Assembly (NCBI GenBank): GCA_017549665.1
Contig: JAFYUD010000224.1
Location: 1 to 6,402, forward strand
DNA from: Clostridia bacterium
GTDB lineage: Bacteria > Bacillota_A > Clostridia > Oscillospirales > Acutalibacteraceae
DNA length: 6,402 nt
Direction of reading: 5' to 3'
Shown: one piece after another, positions 1-6,077 of the stretch
Layout of the letters: the number at the start of each line of letters is the position of its first letter
Position numbering within the stretch: the stretch's first letter is position 1
Notes under the pieces: model-generated
Seen by the model: only the letters and a program-made list of their open reading frames with translations
What the model was told of the DNA's origin: nothing
Database searches by the model: none
Translations under genes and position numbers: made by a program

Positions 1-270
1 GATACCTCTCTTCTTTGCAACAGTCTGGATAAATCTGTGGTCGTCAGCATTTTCAAAACCGTTCTGAAGTGTGTTGTGGTCAATGTATGCAACAGAAAGC
101 TCTGTTTTTACTCTTTCAATACCCATAGCTTCAAACTGAAGATATGCCATAGTACCTGTAGCATCCTGAGTAAGTGTCTGATCAATTCTGAGACCGATTT
201 CAGTGCCCTTGATCATTTCACCTTCAACAAGATGAGTTTTAATAAGTTTTTCAGCGATTGTATAACCCAT
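1..270 (-). CDS. Aconitate hydratase (aconitase), N-terminal part, truncated by the window edge
   Basis: Aconitase isomerises citrate and isocitrate through cis-aconitate in the cytoplasm, using a 4Fe-4S cluster. The minus strand reads open from an ATG at 270-268 through the left edge, giving the first 90 residues (MGYTIAEKLIK...). The stretch around residues 30-50 (DQTLTQDATGTMAYLQFE) and the later AYIDHNTLQ and NADDHRFIQT stretches are typical of the monomeric clostridial aconitases. Q45, D64 and H65 sit where the mitochondrial enzyme has its active-site Gln, Asp and His. The cluster cysteines and the rest of the protein (about 640 residues in this subfamily) lie outside the window. The start is supported by GGAGG (complement of 276-280), five bases upstream, and by a consensus promoter. 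3-Isopropylmalate dehydratase large subunit is a related alternative, but the QDATGTMAYLQFEA stretch favours aconitase. Confidence 0.93.
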   Translation of the reverse strand, partial: MGYTIAEKLIKTHLVEGEMIKGTEIGLRIDQTLTQDATGTMAYLQFEAMGIERVKTELSVAYIDHNTLQNGFENADDHRFIQTVAKKRGI

Positions 271-303
271 AATGGCCTCCAATTATATTAATATACATTA
301 TAT

Positions 304-332
304 ATAATACGACTTTCGCCTTTTATTGTCAA
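304..332 (-). promoter_or_regulatory. Sigma-A-type promoter of the aconitase gene
   Basis: On the minus strand the -35 box is a perfect TTGACA (complement of 327-332) and the -10 box is TATTAT (complement of 304-309), separated by exactly 17 bp. The predicted start is near 297, giving a leader of about 27 nt that carries the GGAGG ribosome site. The -35 box lies inside the left arm of the inverted repeat at 322-367. Confidence 0.75.
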
Positions 333-367
333 GGTTTACGATTCAAAATTATCAGGTTGACAATAAA
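322..367. repeat. 11-bp perfect inverted repeat in the aconitase/M20 peptidase divergent spacer
   Basis: TTTATTGTCAA at 322-332 is the exact reverse complement of TTGACAATAAA at 357-367, with 24 bp between the arms. The left arm contains the aconitase -35 box. The right arm contains a TTGACA facing the peptidase but has no convincing -10 box at the right distance. It could be a split operator for a dimeric regulator, or two copies of a favoured -35 region facing opposite ways. No regulator family is recognised from this sequence. Confidence 0.5.
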
Positions 368-392
368 TTTATAAAATTAAATTTGTTATTTA

Positions 393-421
393 TTGATTTT
401 TCTGAGCTAAAGTGTTATTAT
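393..421 (+). promoter_or_regulatory. Likely promoter of the M20 peptidase gene
   Basis: TTGATT at 393-398 and TATTAT at 416-421 are separated by 17 bp. Each has one or two mismatches to the sigma-A consensus. Transcription would begin near 428, giving a leader of only about 28 nt before the GTG start at 456. The region is very AT-rich, so chance matches are possible. Confidence 0.55.
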
Positions 422-455
422 ATTAACAAATATATTATGAAAGCGACTGATTGTT

Positions 456-1931
456 GTGGATAAAAAACTTAAAGTCGGCGCCGCACTTGGTGCTGTCGGC
501 GGTCTTGTTGCTGCTAATATGATCAGAGCAGCAAAATTCAGACCTGAAAAGACAGAGTCTGAGCCTCTTGAAAACGAAAGAGTTGATATCGACAGATATA
601 CGCAGAATCTTTCTGATGCTATCAAGATCAAAACTATTTCAAATGTTGATGAAGATAAAGTTGACTGGAGCCAGTTTGACGCTCTTCACAAGCTTTTTGA
701 AGAAAGATATCCTCTCGTTCATAAGAATCTTAAGAAGGAAATCGTAGGCAAGGCAAGTCTTCTTTACACATGGGAAGGTAAGAATCCTGAGCTTGATCCC
801 ATTGCTCTTCTCGGTCATCAGGACGTTGTTCCCGTTTCAGCAGGTACAGAGCAGGATTGGGAGCATGAGCCTTTCAGCGGTGATATTGCTGACGGCTTCG
901 TATGGGGCAGAGGCGCAGTTGATATGAAGAATCATGTTGTTGCTGTGCTTGAGTCTGTTGAAACTCTTCTTGAAGACGGTTTTGAGCCTGAAAGAACAGT
1001 TTATCTCTGCTTCGGTCATAATGAAGAGGTTGTAGCTTCTCCCAATAATGGCGCTAAGAAGATTTCTGCTCTTCTCGAGAGCCGCGGTGTAAGACTTGAC
1101 AGCGTTCTTGATGAAGGCGGCGCAATTCTTCCCATCAACGTTCCCGGTGTTATCAATAAGAACCTTGCAGGTATCGGTATTGCAGAAAAGGGTTATTGTG
1201 ACTACAGAATCAGCCTTACAGCAAAGGGCGGTCATTCTTCTACACCTCCCAAGCATACAGCTCTCGGTAAGATGGCAGATGTTATCAAGGATATTGAGAA
1301 TAATCAGTTTAAGTCTGAAATTACTCCTGTTGTTGACGGTATTCTTGATAAGGTCGGCAGAAATACATCATTCCTTGCAAGAAACGTTGTCTGTAATGCA
1401 AAATTCCTTAAGCCCGTTCTTAAGGTTGTAATGTCAAACATTCCCGCAGCAGCTTCATTTGTAAGAACAACAACTGCTGTTACAATGGCAGAGGGCAGCC
1501 CTCAGGCTAATGTTCTTCCTCAGAAGGCATCTGTTGCAGTAAACTTCAGAATTATGCCCGGTCAGACAATTGCTGATATAAAGACACACCTTCAGAAGGT
1601 TATCAGAAATAAGGATGTTGAAATTGAGCTTATCGGCGGTCAGGAGCCTTCAAATGTTTCTCCCACAGATTCAAGAGCATTCAAGGCTATTGAAGATATC
1701 TGCTTCAGAATGAACAATGACAATGTTGTTGCTCCTTACCTTGTTATGGGCGGTACTGATGCAAGAAATTATCAGAACATCTGTGACAACGTTTACAGAT
1801 ATTCACCCTTCCTTCTTACAACAAAGCTTCTTTCAACAACTCACGGCACAAACGAGAGAATTATGATAAGCTCATTTGAGGACGGTATCTCATTCTTCAA
1901 GAGATATATCAAAACTCTTGCAAGCTGCTGA
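456..1931 (+). CDS. M20-family metallopeptidase, CPS1/PM20D1-like carboxypeptidase with N-terminal membrane anchor
   Basis: This is a 491-residue zinc-dependent hydrolase of the M20 (ArgE/DapE/CPS1) family. These enzymes remove a C-terminal amino acid from dipeptides or cleave N-acyl amino acids. Expected metal ligands are visible: H121 in GHQD, D156 in GRGAVDMK, E191 with catalytic E190 in GHNEEV, D219 in VLDEGG and H463 in STTHGTNER. H260 in KGGHSSTP marks the dimerisation (lid) domain, roughly residues 245-385. Length and the GRGAVDMK and VLDEGG motifs fit the CPS1/PM20D1 branch better than DapE or ArgE. Residues about 5-23 form a glycine/alanine-rich hydrophobic stretch, suggesting a signal anchor, so the catalytic domain may be membrane-attached outside the cell. 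The start is GTG at 456: an in-frame stop at 438-440 excludes a longer form, and the next ATG (519) would cut off most of the hydrophobic segment. The ribosome site is weak (GAAAG at 439-443, rather far upstream). It is a single-gene unit with its own terminator. The substrate cannot be read from the sequence. Confidence 0.88.
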   Translation: MDKKLKVGAALGAVGGLVAANMIRAAKFRPEKTESEPLENERVDIDRYTQNLSDAIKIKTISNVDEDKVDWSQFDALHKLFEERYPLVHKNLKKEIVGKASLLYTWEGKNPELDPIALLGHQDVVPVSAGTEQDWEHEPFSGDIADGFVWGRGAVDMKNHVVAVLESVETLLEDGFEPERTVYLCFGHNEEVVASPNNGAKKISALLESRGVRLDSVLDEGGAILPINVPGVINKNLAGIGIAEKGYCDYRISLTAKGGHSSTPPKHTALGKMADVIKDIENNQFKSEITPVVDGILDKVGRNTSFLARNVVCNAKFLKPVLKVVMSNIPAAASFVRTTTAVTMAEGSPQANVLPQKASVAVNFRIMPGQTIADIKTHLQKVIRNKDVEIELIGGQEPSNVSPTDSRAFKAIEDICFRMNNDNVVAPYLVMGGTDARNYQNICDNVYRYSPFLLTTKLLSTTHGTNERIMISSFEDGISFFKRYIKTLASC

Positions 1932-1944
1932 TATAATGAAATTT

Positions 1945-1974
1945 AAGGCGGTTCAGACGAACTGCCTTTTTTTT
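1945..1974 (+). terminator. Intrinsic terminator of the M20 peptidase gene
   Basis: The arms AAGGCGGTTC (1945-1954) and GAACTGCCTT (1959-1968) form a 10-bp stem with one G-U pair and an AGAC loop. An eight-base T run spans 1967-1974. It starts 13 bases after the stop codon. Confidence 0.9.
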
Positions 1975-1978
1975 GTGC

Positions 1979-2010
1979 AAAAATAAGAGCCGGCTTCTTT
2001 CGGAGCCGAC
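1979..2010 (-). terminator. Intrinsic terminator of the NhaC-family gene
   Basis: On the minus strand, GTCGGCT (complement of 2004-2010) pairs with AGCCGGC (complement of 1989-1995), a 7-bp stem with one wobble pair. The loop region contains CGAAAG, which can fold as a GNRA-type tetraloop. It is followed by TCTTATTTTT (complement of 1979-1988). The hairpin begins about 20 bases past the antiporter stop codon. Confidence 0.8.
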
Positions 2011-2031
2011 CCTGATTATTGCTGAGCTGAA

Positions 2032-3816
2032 TTATTTAGCTTCCTTTTTGCCTGTAATCATTTTGATTACGAGGATAGTTGCAACTGTGAGAACTGTACC
2101 GATTGCAAGCATGATAGCTGCATTCTGTACGAAGCCTGAAATAATGTAGCATACGAATGAAATCGCAGCAACTGTGATTGCGTAGGGAAGCTGAGTGTTG
2201 ACGTGATTGATGTGGTTGCACTGAGCACCTGCTGAAGACATGATTGTTGTATCAGAAATGGGTGAGCAGTGGTCACCGCATACAGCACCTGCAAGACAAG
2301 CTGAAATGCCGATAACAAGAATTGTAGAATCTGCAGGGAAAATAGCTGTAACGATGGGGATAAGAATACCGAATGTACCCCATGATGTACCTGTTGCAAA
2401 TGCAAGACCGCATGCTACAAGGAAGATGATTGCGGGAAGGAAGTTTGCAAGTCCTTCAGCCGCACCGTTCATAAGGTCAGCAACAAAGTACTTTGCGCCA
2501 AGGAGACCTGTCATGTTCTTGAGTGCTGTTGCAAATGTAAGAATTGTGATAGCAGGTACCATTGCCTTGAAGCCTTCAGGTACGCATTCCATAGCGCCCT
2601 TGAATGTGATAACTCTTCTGCATACCATATAAATCATTGTAGCGATAAGAGCGATAAGAGCACCCCAGGGGAGACCGACAGTTGCGTCTGTGTTTGAGAA
2701 TGCGTCGATAAAGTTTGCACCGTCAAGGATTCCGCCGTTGTAAACGAGAGCGAATACGCAAGCGATGATAAGGAAAACAACGGGAAGAATAAGGTCGATA
2801 ACCTTGCCCTTTGCATTGCCTTCTTCTTCGGAAACGTTATCAACTCTGTCACCTGAAGTGTAAAGGTCACCGTTGAGAATTGCGTTCATTTCGTGAAGCT
2901 TCATGGGGCCGAAGTCGACCTTGAGGAAAATGATTGCAATAATAAATACGAATGTAAGAAGAGAGTAGTAGTTATAGGGGATAGCCTGAATGAAGAGCTT
3001 GAGTCCCTGACCCTCTTCTGCGTAGGAAGCAACTGCTGCTGCCCATGATGAGATAGGAGCAATCATACAAATGGGAGCTGCTGTAGCATCGATAAGGTAT
3101 GCAAATTTTGATCTTGAAACGTTATGAGAGTCTGTAACGGGTCTCATAACTGAACCTACTGTAAGACAGTTGAAGTAGTCGTCAATAAAGATAAGAACGC
3201 CGAGAGCGAATGTTGCGAGCATTGCGCCTGCTCTTGACTTAATGTGTTTTACAGCCCAGTTACCGAATGCTTTTGAGCCGCCTGACTTGTTGATAAGAGC
3301 AACCATAACGCCGAGAAGCACGAGGAAAATAAAGATACCGGCACTGTCAGATACAGCTGAGATAAGTCCGTCGCTGATAATGTGGTCCATAGCGCCTGTA
3401 AGGCTGAAGCCTTCTCTGAAGATGTTTGCTGAAAGAAGTCCGCCTACTGCAATACCCACAAAGAGAGAAGAGTAAACTTCCTTTGTGATAAGTGCGAGAC
3501 CGATAGCAATTATGGGAGGAACAAGTGCCCAGAATGTAGCAAAGTAACTGCTGTCTGCCGTTTCCTTGACATTGATTATACCTGTACCTTCACAGGTTTC
3601 GCACACAGCGTTGTGCTCACAGGTAAAGCCTGTTCCGTCACAATCACCGCAGTCTTCTTCGTAAACGTTAAGTGCTGATTCTGCTGATTCCGTTACTGCG
3701 CCTGTTGTCACTGTGTCATCAGAAGCAGGTTCGCCTGATGCAGCAGCTGAAATAATCATAAAGCTGCAGAAAACGAGAGCAAGAATCATACAAATGAGTT
3801 TTTTGCGTGTTTTCAT
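2032..3816 (-). CDS. nhaC: NhaC-family Na+/H+ (or amino/organic-acid) antiporter with exported CxxCxGTG module
   Basis: This is a 594-residue polytopic membrane antiporter of the NhaC family (COG1757 type). Members exchange Na+ for H+ or, as in MleN, couple that to malate/lactate exchange. Family signatures are clear: IFIDDYFNCLTVGS at about 209-222, GTSWGTFGILIPI at 476-488 and CGDHCSPISDTTIMSS at 513-528. About ten or more hydrophobic segments run from residue 93 to the C-terminus, with a charged cytoplasmic-type loop near 303-338. The N-terminus is unusual: a signal-peptide-like segment (KTRKK, hydrophobic 7-24, then SAAASG) precedes an acidic linker. Two DnaJ-like repeats follow, CGDCDGTG (56-63) and CETCEGTG (72-79), with another cysteine at 66, before the first core membrane span. 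The start ATG (3816-3814) has AAGGAAG upstream (complement of 3824-3830), a suitable site. The gene is monocistronic, with its own promoter and terminator. The symbol is a family-level label; the transported ion or solute is not known. Confidence 0.9.
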   Translation of the reverse strand: MKTRKKLICMILALVFCSFMIISAAASGEPASDDTVTTGAVTESAESALNVYEEDCGDCDGTGFTCEHNAVCETCEGTGIINVKETADSSYFATFWALVPPIIAIGLALITKEVYSSLFVGIAVGGLLSANIFREGFSLTGAMDHIISDGLISAVSDSAGIFIFLVLLGVMVALINKSGGSKAFGNWAVKHIKSRAGAMLATFALGVLIFIDDYFNCLTVGSVMRPVTDSHNVSRSKFAYLIDATAAPICMIAPISSWAAAVASYAEEGQGLKLFIQAIPYNYYSLLTFVFIIAIIFLKVDFGPMKLHEMNAILNGDLYTSGDRVDNVSEEEGNAKGKVIDLILPVVFLIIACVFALVYNGGILDGANFIDAFSNTDATVGLPWGALIALIATMIYMVCRRVITFKGAMECVPEGFKAMVPAITILTFATALKNMTGLLGAKYFVADLMNGAAEGLANFLPAIIFLVACGLAFATGTSWGTFGILIPIVTAIFPADSTILVIGISACLAGAVCGDHCSPISDTTIMSSAGAQCNHINHVNTQLPYAITVAAISFVCYIISGFVQNAAIMLAIGTVLTVATILVIKMITGKKEAK

Positions 3817-3848
3817 TATAAATCTTCCTTTGCTTTTTTATTATTTTG

Positions 3849-3878
3849 AATATATCATATTTTGTTGCTAATTGTCAA
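3849..3878 (-). promoter_or_regulatory. Promoter of the NhaC-family gene
   Basis: On the minus strand, a perfect TTGACA (complement of 3873-3878) is followed after 18 bp by TATATT (complement of 3849-3854). The predicted start is near 3842, giving a leader of about 26 nt. The AAGGAAG ribosome site lies within that leader. Confidence 0.7.
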
Positions 3879-3938
3879 TAATTAATTGGAAAACATAATA
3901 AAAATTGTGAGAAAAAGATATTATAATTCTAAAAAGTA

Positions 3939-3967
3939 ATTATAAATTCAGGAGATAGTATTATAAT
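3939..3967 (+). promoter_or_regulatory. Candidate fucO promoter (strong -10, poor -35)
   Basis: A perfect TATAAT lies at 3962-3967. At a 17-bp spacing upstream the -35 position (3939-3944) reads ATTATA, a poor match. Initiation would fall near 3974, inside the palindrome at 3967-3984, giving a leader of about 65 nt. A second TATAAT at 3922-3927 belongs to a 10-bp direct repeat (TATTATAATT at 3919-3928 and 3959-3968) but also lacks a good -35. Which copy is used is uncertain. Confidence 0.45.
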
Positions 3968-3984
3968 TGTTACAGAAATAACAA
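3967..3984. promoter_or_regulatory. Rex-type operator (redox-sensing repressor site) upstream of fucO
   Basis: TTGTTACAGAAATAACAA is a perfect TTGTTA/TAACAA palindrome; the symmetry extends one more base on each side (3966 and 3985). Its 18-bp length and arms match the clostridial Rex box (TTGTTAANNNNTTAACAA) except for the two inner positions. It abuts the TATAAT box and covers the expected transcription start, a good place for a repressor. Rex is known to repress fermentation genes, including alcohol dehydrogenases, and to leave DNA when NADH rises. That the downstream gene is an NADH-type alcohol dehydrogenase supports the call. Rex itself is not in the window. Confidence 0.7.
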
Positions 3985-4038
3985 TCTTTCTGTTTTGTTG
4001 TTTTGTTTCTAAATCACTCACACAAAGGAGAATATTTT

Positions 4039-5187
4039 ATGGCAAACAGATTTGTACTTAATGAAACAAGCTATCACGGCAAGGGTGCTATTGCAGCAAT
4101 TGCAGATGAAATCAAGGGAAGAAGCTTCAAAAAGGCTTTCGTATGTTCAGACCCTGACCTTATCAAGTTCGGCGTAACAAAAAAGGTTACCGATATTCTT
4201 GATGCTGCTGATATTCCTTATGCAATTTTCGACCAGATCAAGGCTAACCCCACAGTAGAGAACGTACAGGCAGGTGTTGAGGCATTCAAGGCTTCAGAGG
4301 CTGACTGTATCGTTGCTATCGGCGGCGGTTCATCAATGGATACTGCAAAGGCTATCGGTATCATCATCACAAATCCCGAGTTTGCAGACGTTGTTTCTCT
4401 TGAGGGTGTTGCTCCCACAAAGAATAAGTGTGTACCCATTATCGCTGTTCCCACAACTGCAGGTACAGCTGCTGAGGTTACAATCAACTACGTTATCACA
4501 GACGCTGCAAACAACAGAAAGATGGTTTGTGTTGACGTTCACGATATTCCCGTTGTTGCTGTTGTTGATCCTGACATGATGGCTTCAATGCCAAAGGGAC
4601 TTACAGCTGCTACAGGTATGGATGCTCTTACACATGCTATCGAAGGTTATATCACAAAGGGCGCATGGGAGCTCAGTGATATGTTCCACATCAAGGCTAT
4701 TGAGATTATTGCAAAGTCACTCCGTGGTGCTGTTGACAATACAGACGAAGGCAGAGAGGGCATGGCTCTCGGTCAGTATGTTGCAGGTATGGGCTTCTCA
4801 AACGTAGGTCTCGGTATCGTTCATTCAATGGCTCATCCTCTCGGTGCTCTTTATGACACTCCTCACGGTGTTGCTAATGCTATCATTCTTCCCACAGTTA
4901 TGGAGTACAATGCTTCCGAAACAGGTGAGAAGTACAGAGATATCGCAAAGGCTATGGGTGTAGACGGTGTTGACGCTATGACACTTGAAGATGCAAGAAA
5001 GGCTGCTATTGACGCTGTCAAGAAGCTCAGTGCTGACGTAGGCATTCCTGCTGACCTTAAGGATATCGTTAAGGCAGAAGACGTTGACTTCCTCAGCCAG
5101 TCTGCATTTGATGATGCTTGCCGTCCCGGTAATCCCAAGGATACTTCTGTTGAAGAAATCAAGGCTCTTTACCTTTCACTTATGTAA
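4039..5187 (+). CDS. fucO: Lactaldehyde reductase / 1,2-propanediol oxidoreductase (iron-containing alcohol dehydrogenase, FucO type)
   Basis: FucO reduces lactaldehyde to 1,2-propanediol with NADH in the cytoplasm, typically as the fermentative end of fucose or rhamnose breakdown. The 382-residue product matches my memory of E. coli FucO along its length, including its usual length. Shared stretches include MANR..LNET, NPEFADV.SLEG, PTTAGTAAEVTINYVITD, ATG.DALTHAIEGYIT and GQYVAGMGFSNVGLG. Iron ligands are present as D195, H199, H262 and H276, and the nucleotide-binding loop GGGSSMD is at 95-101. The ATG at 4039 is chosen because AAAGGAG (4024-4030) lies eight bases upstream; an in-frame TTG at 4003 would place that site inside the gene. 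It stands alone, with no fucose or rhamnose genes or microcompartment shell genes in view, so it may serve as a general NADH sink. Strongly biased codons suggest high expression. A related group III alcohol dehydrogenase with another aldehyde substrate is possible but less likely. Confidence 0.93.
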   Translation: MANRFVLNETSYHGKGAIAAIADEIKGRSFKKAFVCSDPDLIKFGVTKKVTDILDAADIPYAIFDQIKANPTVENVQAGVEAFKASEADCIVAIGGGSSMDTAKAIGIIITNPEFADVVSLEGVAPTKNKCVPIIAVPTTAGTAAEVTINYVITDAANNRKMVCVDVHDIPVVAVVDPDMMASMPKGLTAATGMDALTHAIEGYITKGAWELSDMFHIKAIEIIAKSLRGAVDNTDEGREGMALGQYVAGMGFSNVGLGIVHSMAHPLGALYDTPHGVANAIILPTVMEYNASETGEKYRDIAKAMGVDGVDAMTLEDARKAAIDAVKKLSADVGIPADLKDIVKAEDVDFLSQSAFDDACRPGNPKDTSVEEIKALYLSLM

Positions 5188-5196
5188 TTTAAATTT

Positions 5197-5227
5197 CACG
5201 CAGTCCTTCGGGATTGCGTGTTTTTTT
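5197..5227 (+). terminator. Intrinsic terminator of fucO
   Basis: CACGCAGTCC (5197-5206) pairs with GGATTGCGTG (5211-5220), a 10-bp stem with one G-U pair capped by a UUCG tetraloop. Seven T residues follow (5221-5227). It lies nine bases after the stop and separates fucO from thiN. Confidence 0.93.
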
Positions 5228-5236
5228 ATGTTGTTA

Positions 5237-5266
5237 TTGATTATACATATAAATATATGTTATACT
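5237..5266 (+). promoter_or_regulatory. Extended -10 promoter of thiN
   Basis: TTGATT at 5237-5242 and TATACT at 5261-5266 are separated by 18 bp, with TGT just before the -10 box giving an extended TGn element. Initiation is predicted near 5273, only about ten bases before the ATG, so there is no room for a riboswitch in this leader. Confidence 0.65.
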
Positions 5267-5282
5267 TGTTCACGGTGATAAA

Positions 5283-5930
5283 ATGAAAACTTGTTATATA
5301 GTAGCAGCAGGCGATGCAAATGATATCAATATTGAAAAAGAAGAAAATGATATTATAATCGCTTGTGATGCAGGACTTGAGCATTGCAGAAATAACGGGA
5401 TAAATCCTGATTATGTTATCGGTGATTTTGATTCATTGGGTTTTATTCCTCAGAATAATAATGTAATAATTCTGCCTGTGGAGAAAGATGATACAGATAC
5501 TTCATACGCTGTGAAATATGCCATGGAAAACGGTTTTACACGCTTTGTAATTTTCTGCGGTACAGGAGGAAAAAGACCTGAGCATACTTATGCCAATATT
5601 GCACTCCTCGGCTTTATTTCAAAAAACTGCGGAGAAGGCTTTCTTGTAGATAAAAGCTGCGTGATAACCGCAATTACAGATTCAGTGATTCATTTTGATG
5701 AAAATATGTCAGGAGATATTTCAGTATTTTCTTTTGATACTCGTTCATGCGGTATTACTGAAAAAGGTCTTAAATATTCTCTTGATAATGTGACACTGAA
5801 TAATACTGATATTGTCGGTGTCAGTAATTCATTTATCGGAATGAAAAGCAGTGTAAGTGTTGAGAAGGGAACACTGATAATTTACTTTTCAGGAAAAATT
5901 TCTGATATAACTATTGACAAATTGAATTAA
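5283..5930 (+). CDS. thiN: Thiamine diphosphokinase (thiamine pyrophosphokinase)
   Basis: This enzyme transfers pyrophosphate from ATP to thiamine, making the cofactor TPP in one cytoplasmic step; it is the salvage route to TPP. The 215-residue product has the family's length and ordered motifs: ACDAG at 27-31, PDYVIGDFDS at 42-51, KDDTDTSYAV at 68-77 and GGKRPEHTYANI at 95-106. The C-terminal sugar-mimic-binding part has GLKYSLDN at 162-169 and GVSNSFIG at 179-186. The usual Arg-x-Asp-His of the fourth motif reads R98-P-E100-H101 here, a conservative Asp-to-Glu change. The ATG at 5283 follows GGTGA (5274-5278), a modest ribosome site four bases away. Codon use looks more AT-rich and less biased than in fucO, fitting low expression. 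It is followed by the riboswitch-controlled thiamine transporter gene, which fits a salvage role. It has its own promoter, and I see no terminator between it and the thiT promoter, so some read-through into thiT is possible. Confidence 0.92.
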   Translation: MKTCYIVAAGDANDINIEKEENDIIIACDAGLEHCRNNGINPDYVIGDFDSLGFIPQNNNVIILPVEKDDTDTSYAVKYAMENGFTRFVIFCGTGGKRPEHTYANIALLGFISKNCGEGFLVDKSCVITAITDSVIHFDENMSGDISVFSFDTRSCGITEKGLKYSLDNVTLNNTDIVGVSNSFIGMKSSVSVEKGTLIIYFSGKISDITIDKLN

Positions 5931-5941
5931 TGTGATATACT
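5914..5941 (+). promoter_or_regulatory. Promoter of the thiT transcription unit, overlapping the end of thiN
   Basis: A perfect TTGACA (5914-5919) sits inside the last codons of thiN. TATACT (5936-5941) follows after 16 bp, preceded by TGA as an extended -10. The stop codon of thiN lies in the spacer. Initiation near 5948 places the whole TPP aptamer in the transcript. Confidence 0.75.
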
Positions 5942-5969
5942 GAACTCACTTGAAAAATGAATACACACC

Positions 5970-6052
5970 ATATAGGGGTGCTTTAAACGGCTGAGATACA
6001 CGAAAGTGTAAACCCTTTAACCTGATACGGATAATGCCGGCGTAGGGAATAT
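5970..6052 (+). promoter_or_regulatory. TPP riboswitch aptamer (THI element) of thiT
   Basis: All conserved TPP-aptamer blocks occur in order. P1 can form between ATAT 5970-5973 and ATAT 6049-6052. P2 pairs GGGT 5976-5979 with ACCC 6012-6015. CTGAGA at 5991-5996 is the segment that binds the pyrimidine ring. P3 is TACAC/GTGTA (5997-6001 with 6006-6010) closed by a GAAA loop, a very short version. CCTGATACGGATAATGCC (6021-6038) holds the pyrophosphate-binding part, with P5 CGG/CCG (6028-6030 with 6037-6039). GCGTAGGGA at 6040-6048 is the conserved 3' end. TPP binding should stabilise P1 and let the downstream terminator form. Confidence 0.96.
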
Positions 6053-6077
6053 TAAGATTGATTTCGATCATTCACGC
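6040..6077 (+). promoter_or_regulatory. Predicted antiterminator of the thiT riboswitch
   Basis: GCGT 6040-6043 can pair with ACGC 6074-6077, and GAAT 6047-6050 with ATTC 6070-6073, leaving an AGG bulge. GATT 6056-6059 can pair with GATC 6066-6069 (last pair a wobble). This structure uses the aptamer's 3' conserved block and P1 strand on one side and the terminator's left arm on the other. It therefore excludes both and would form when TPP is absent. Pairing was worked out by eye; energies were not computed. Confidence 0.6.

Noticed and set aside
37..291. Plus-strand ORF of 84 residues
   Set aside because: It lies antisense to the clear aconitase N-terminus, has no ribosome site and resembles no protein family.
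357..388. Second promoter for the M20 peptidase from TTGACA at 357-362
   Set aside because: No acceptable -10 box lies 16-18 bp downstream (380-385 reads AATTTG). The 393-421 pair fits better.
837..1256. Minus-strand ORF of 139 residues inside the M20 gene
   Set aside because: It is antisense to a well-conserved enzyme whose frame explains the sequence. It has no family motif and no promoter or ribosome site.
2240..2632. Plus-strand ORF of 130 residues inside the antiporter
   Set aside because: It is the complement of conserved NhaC motifs and has no start signals of its own.
3966..4010. The TTGTTA/TAACAA palindrome followed by a T-rich stretch read as an intrinsic terminator
   Set aside because: The 7-bp stem is almost all A-T, and the T-rich run is broken by G and C. 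The position between a -10 box and a gene start, together with the Rex-box spacing, fits an operator better.
4003..4038. Upstream TTG start adding 12 residues to FucO
   Set aside because: The Shine-Dalgarno AAAGGAG at 4024-4030 would lie inside the gene, and MANRFVLNET matches the known FucO N-terminus at the ATG of 4039.
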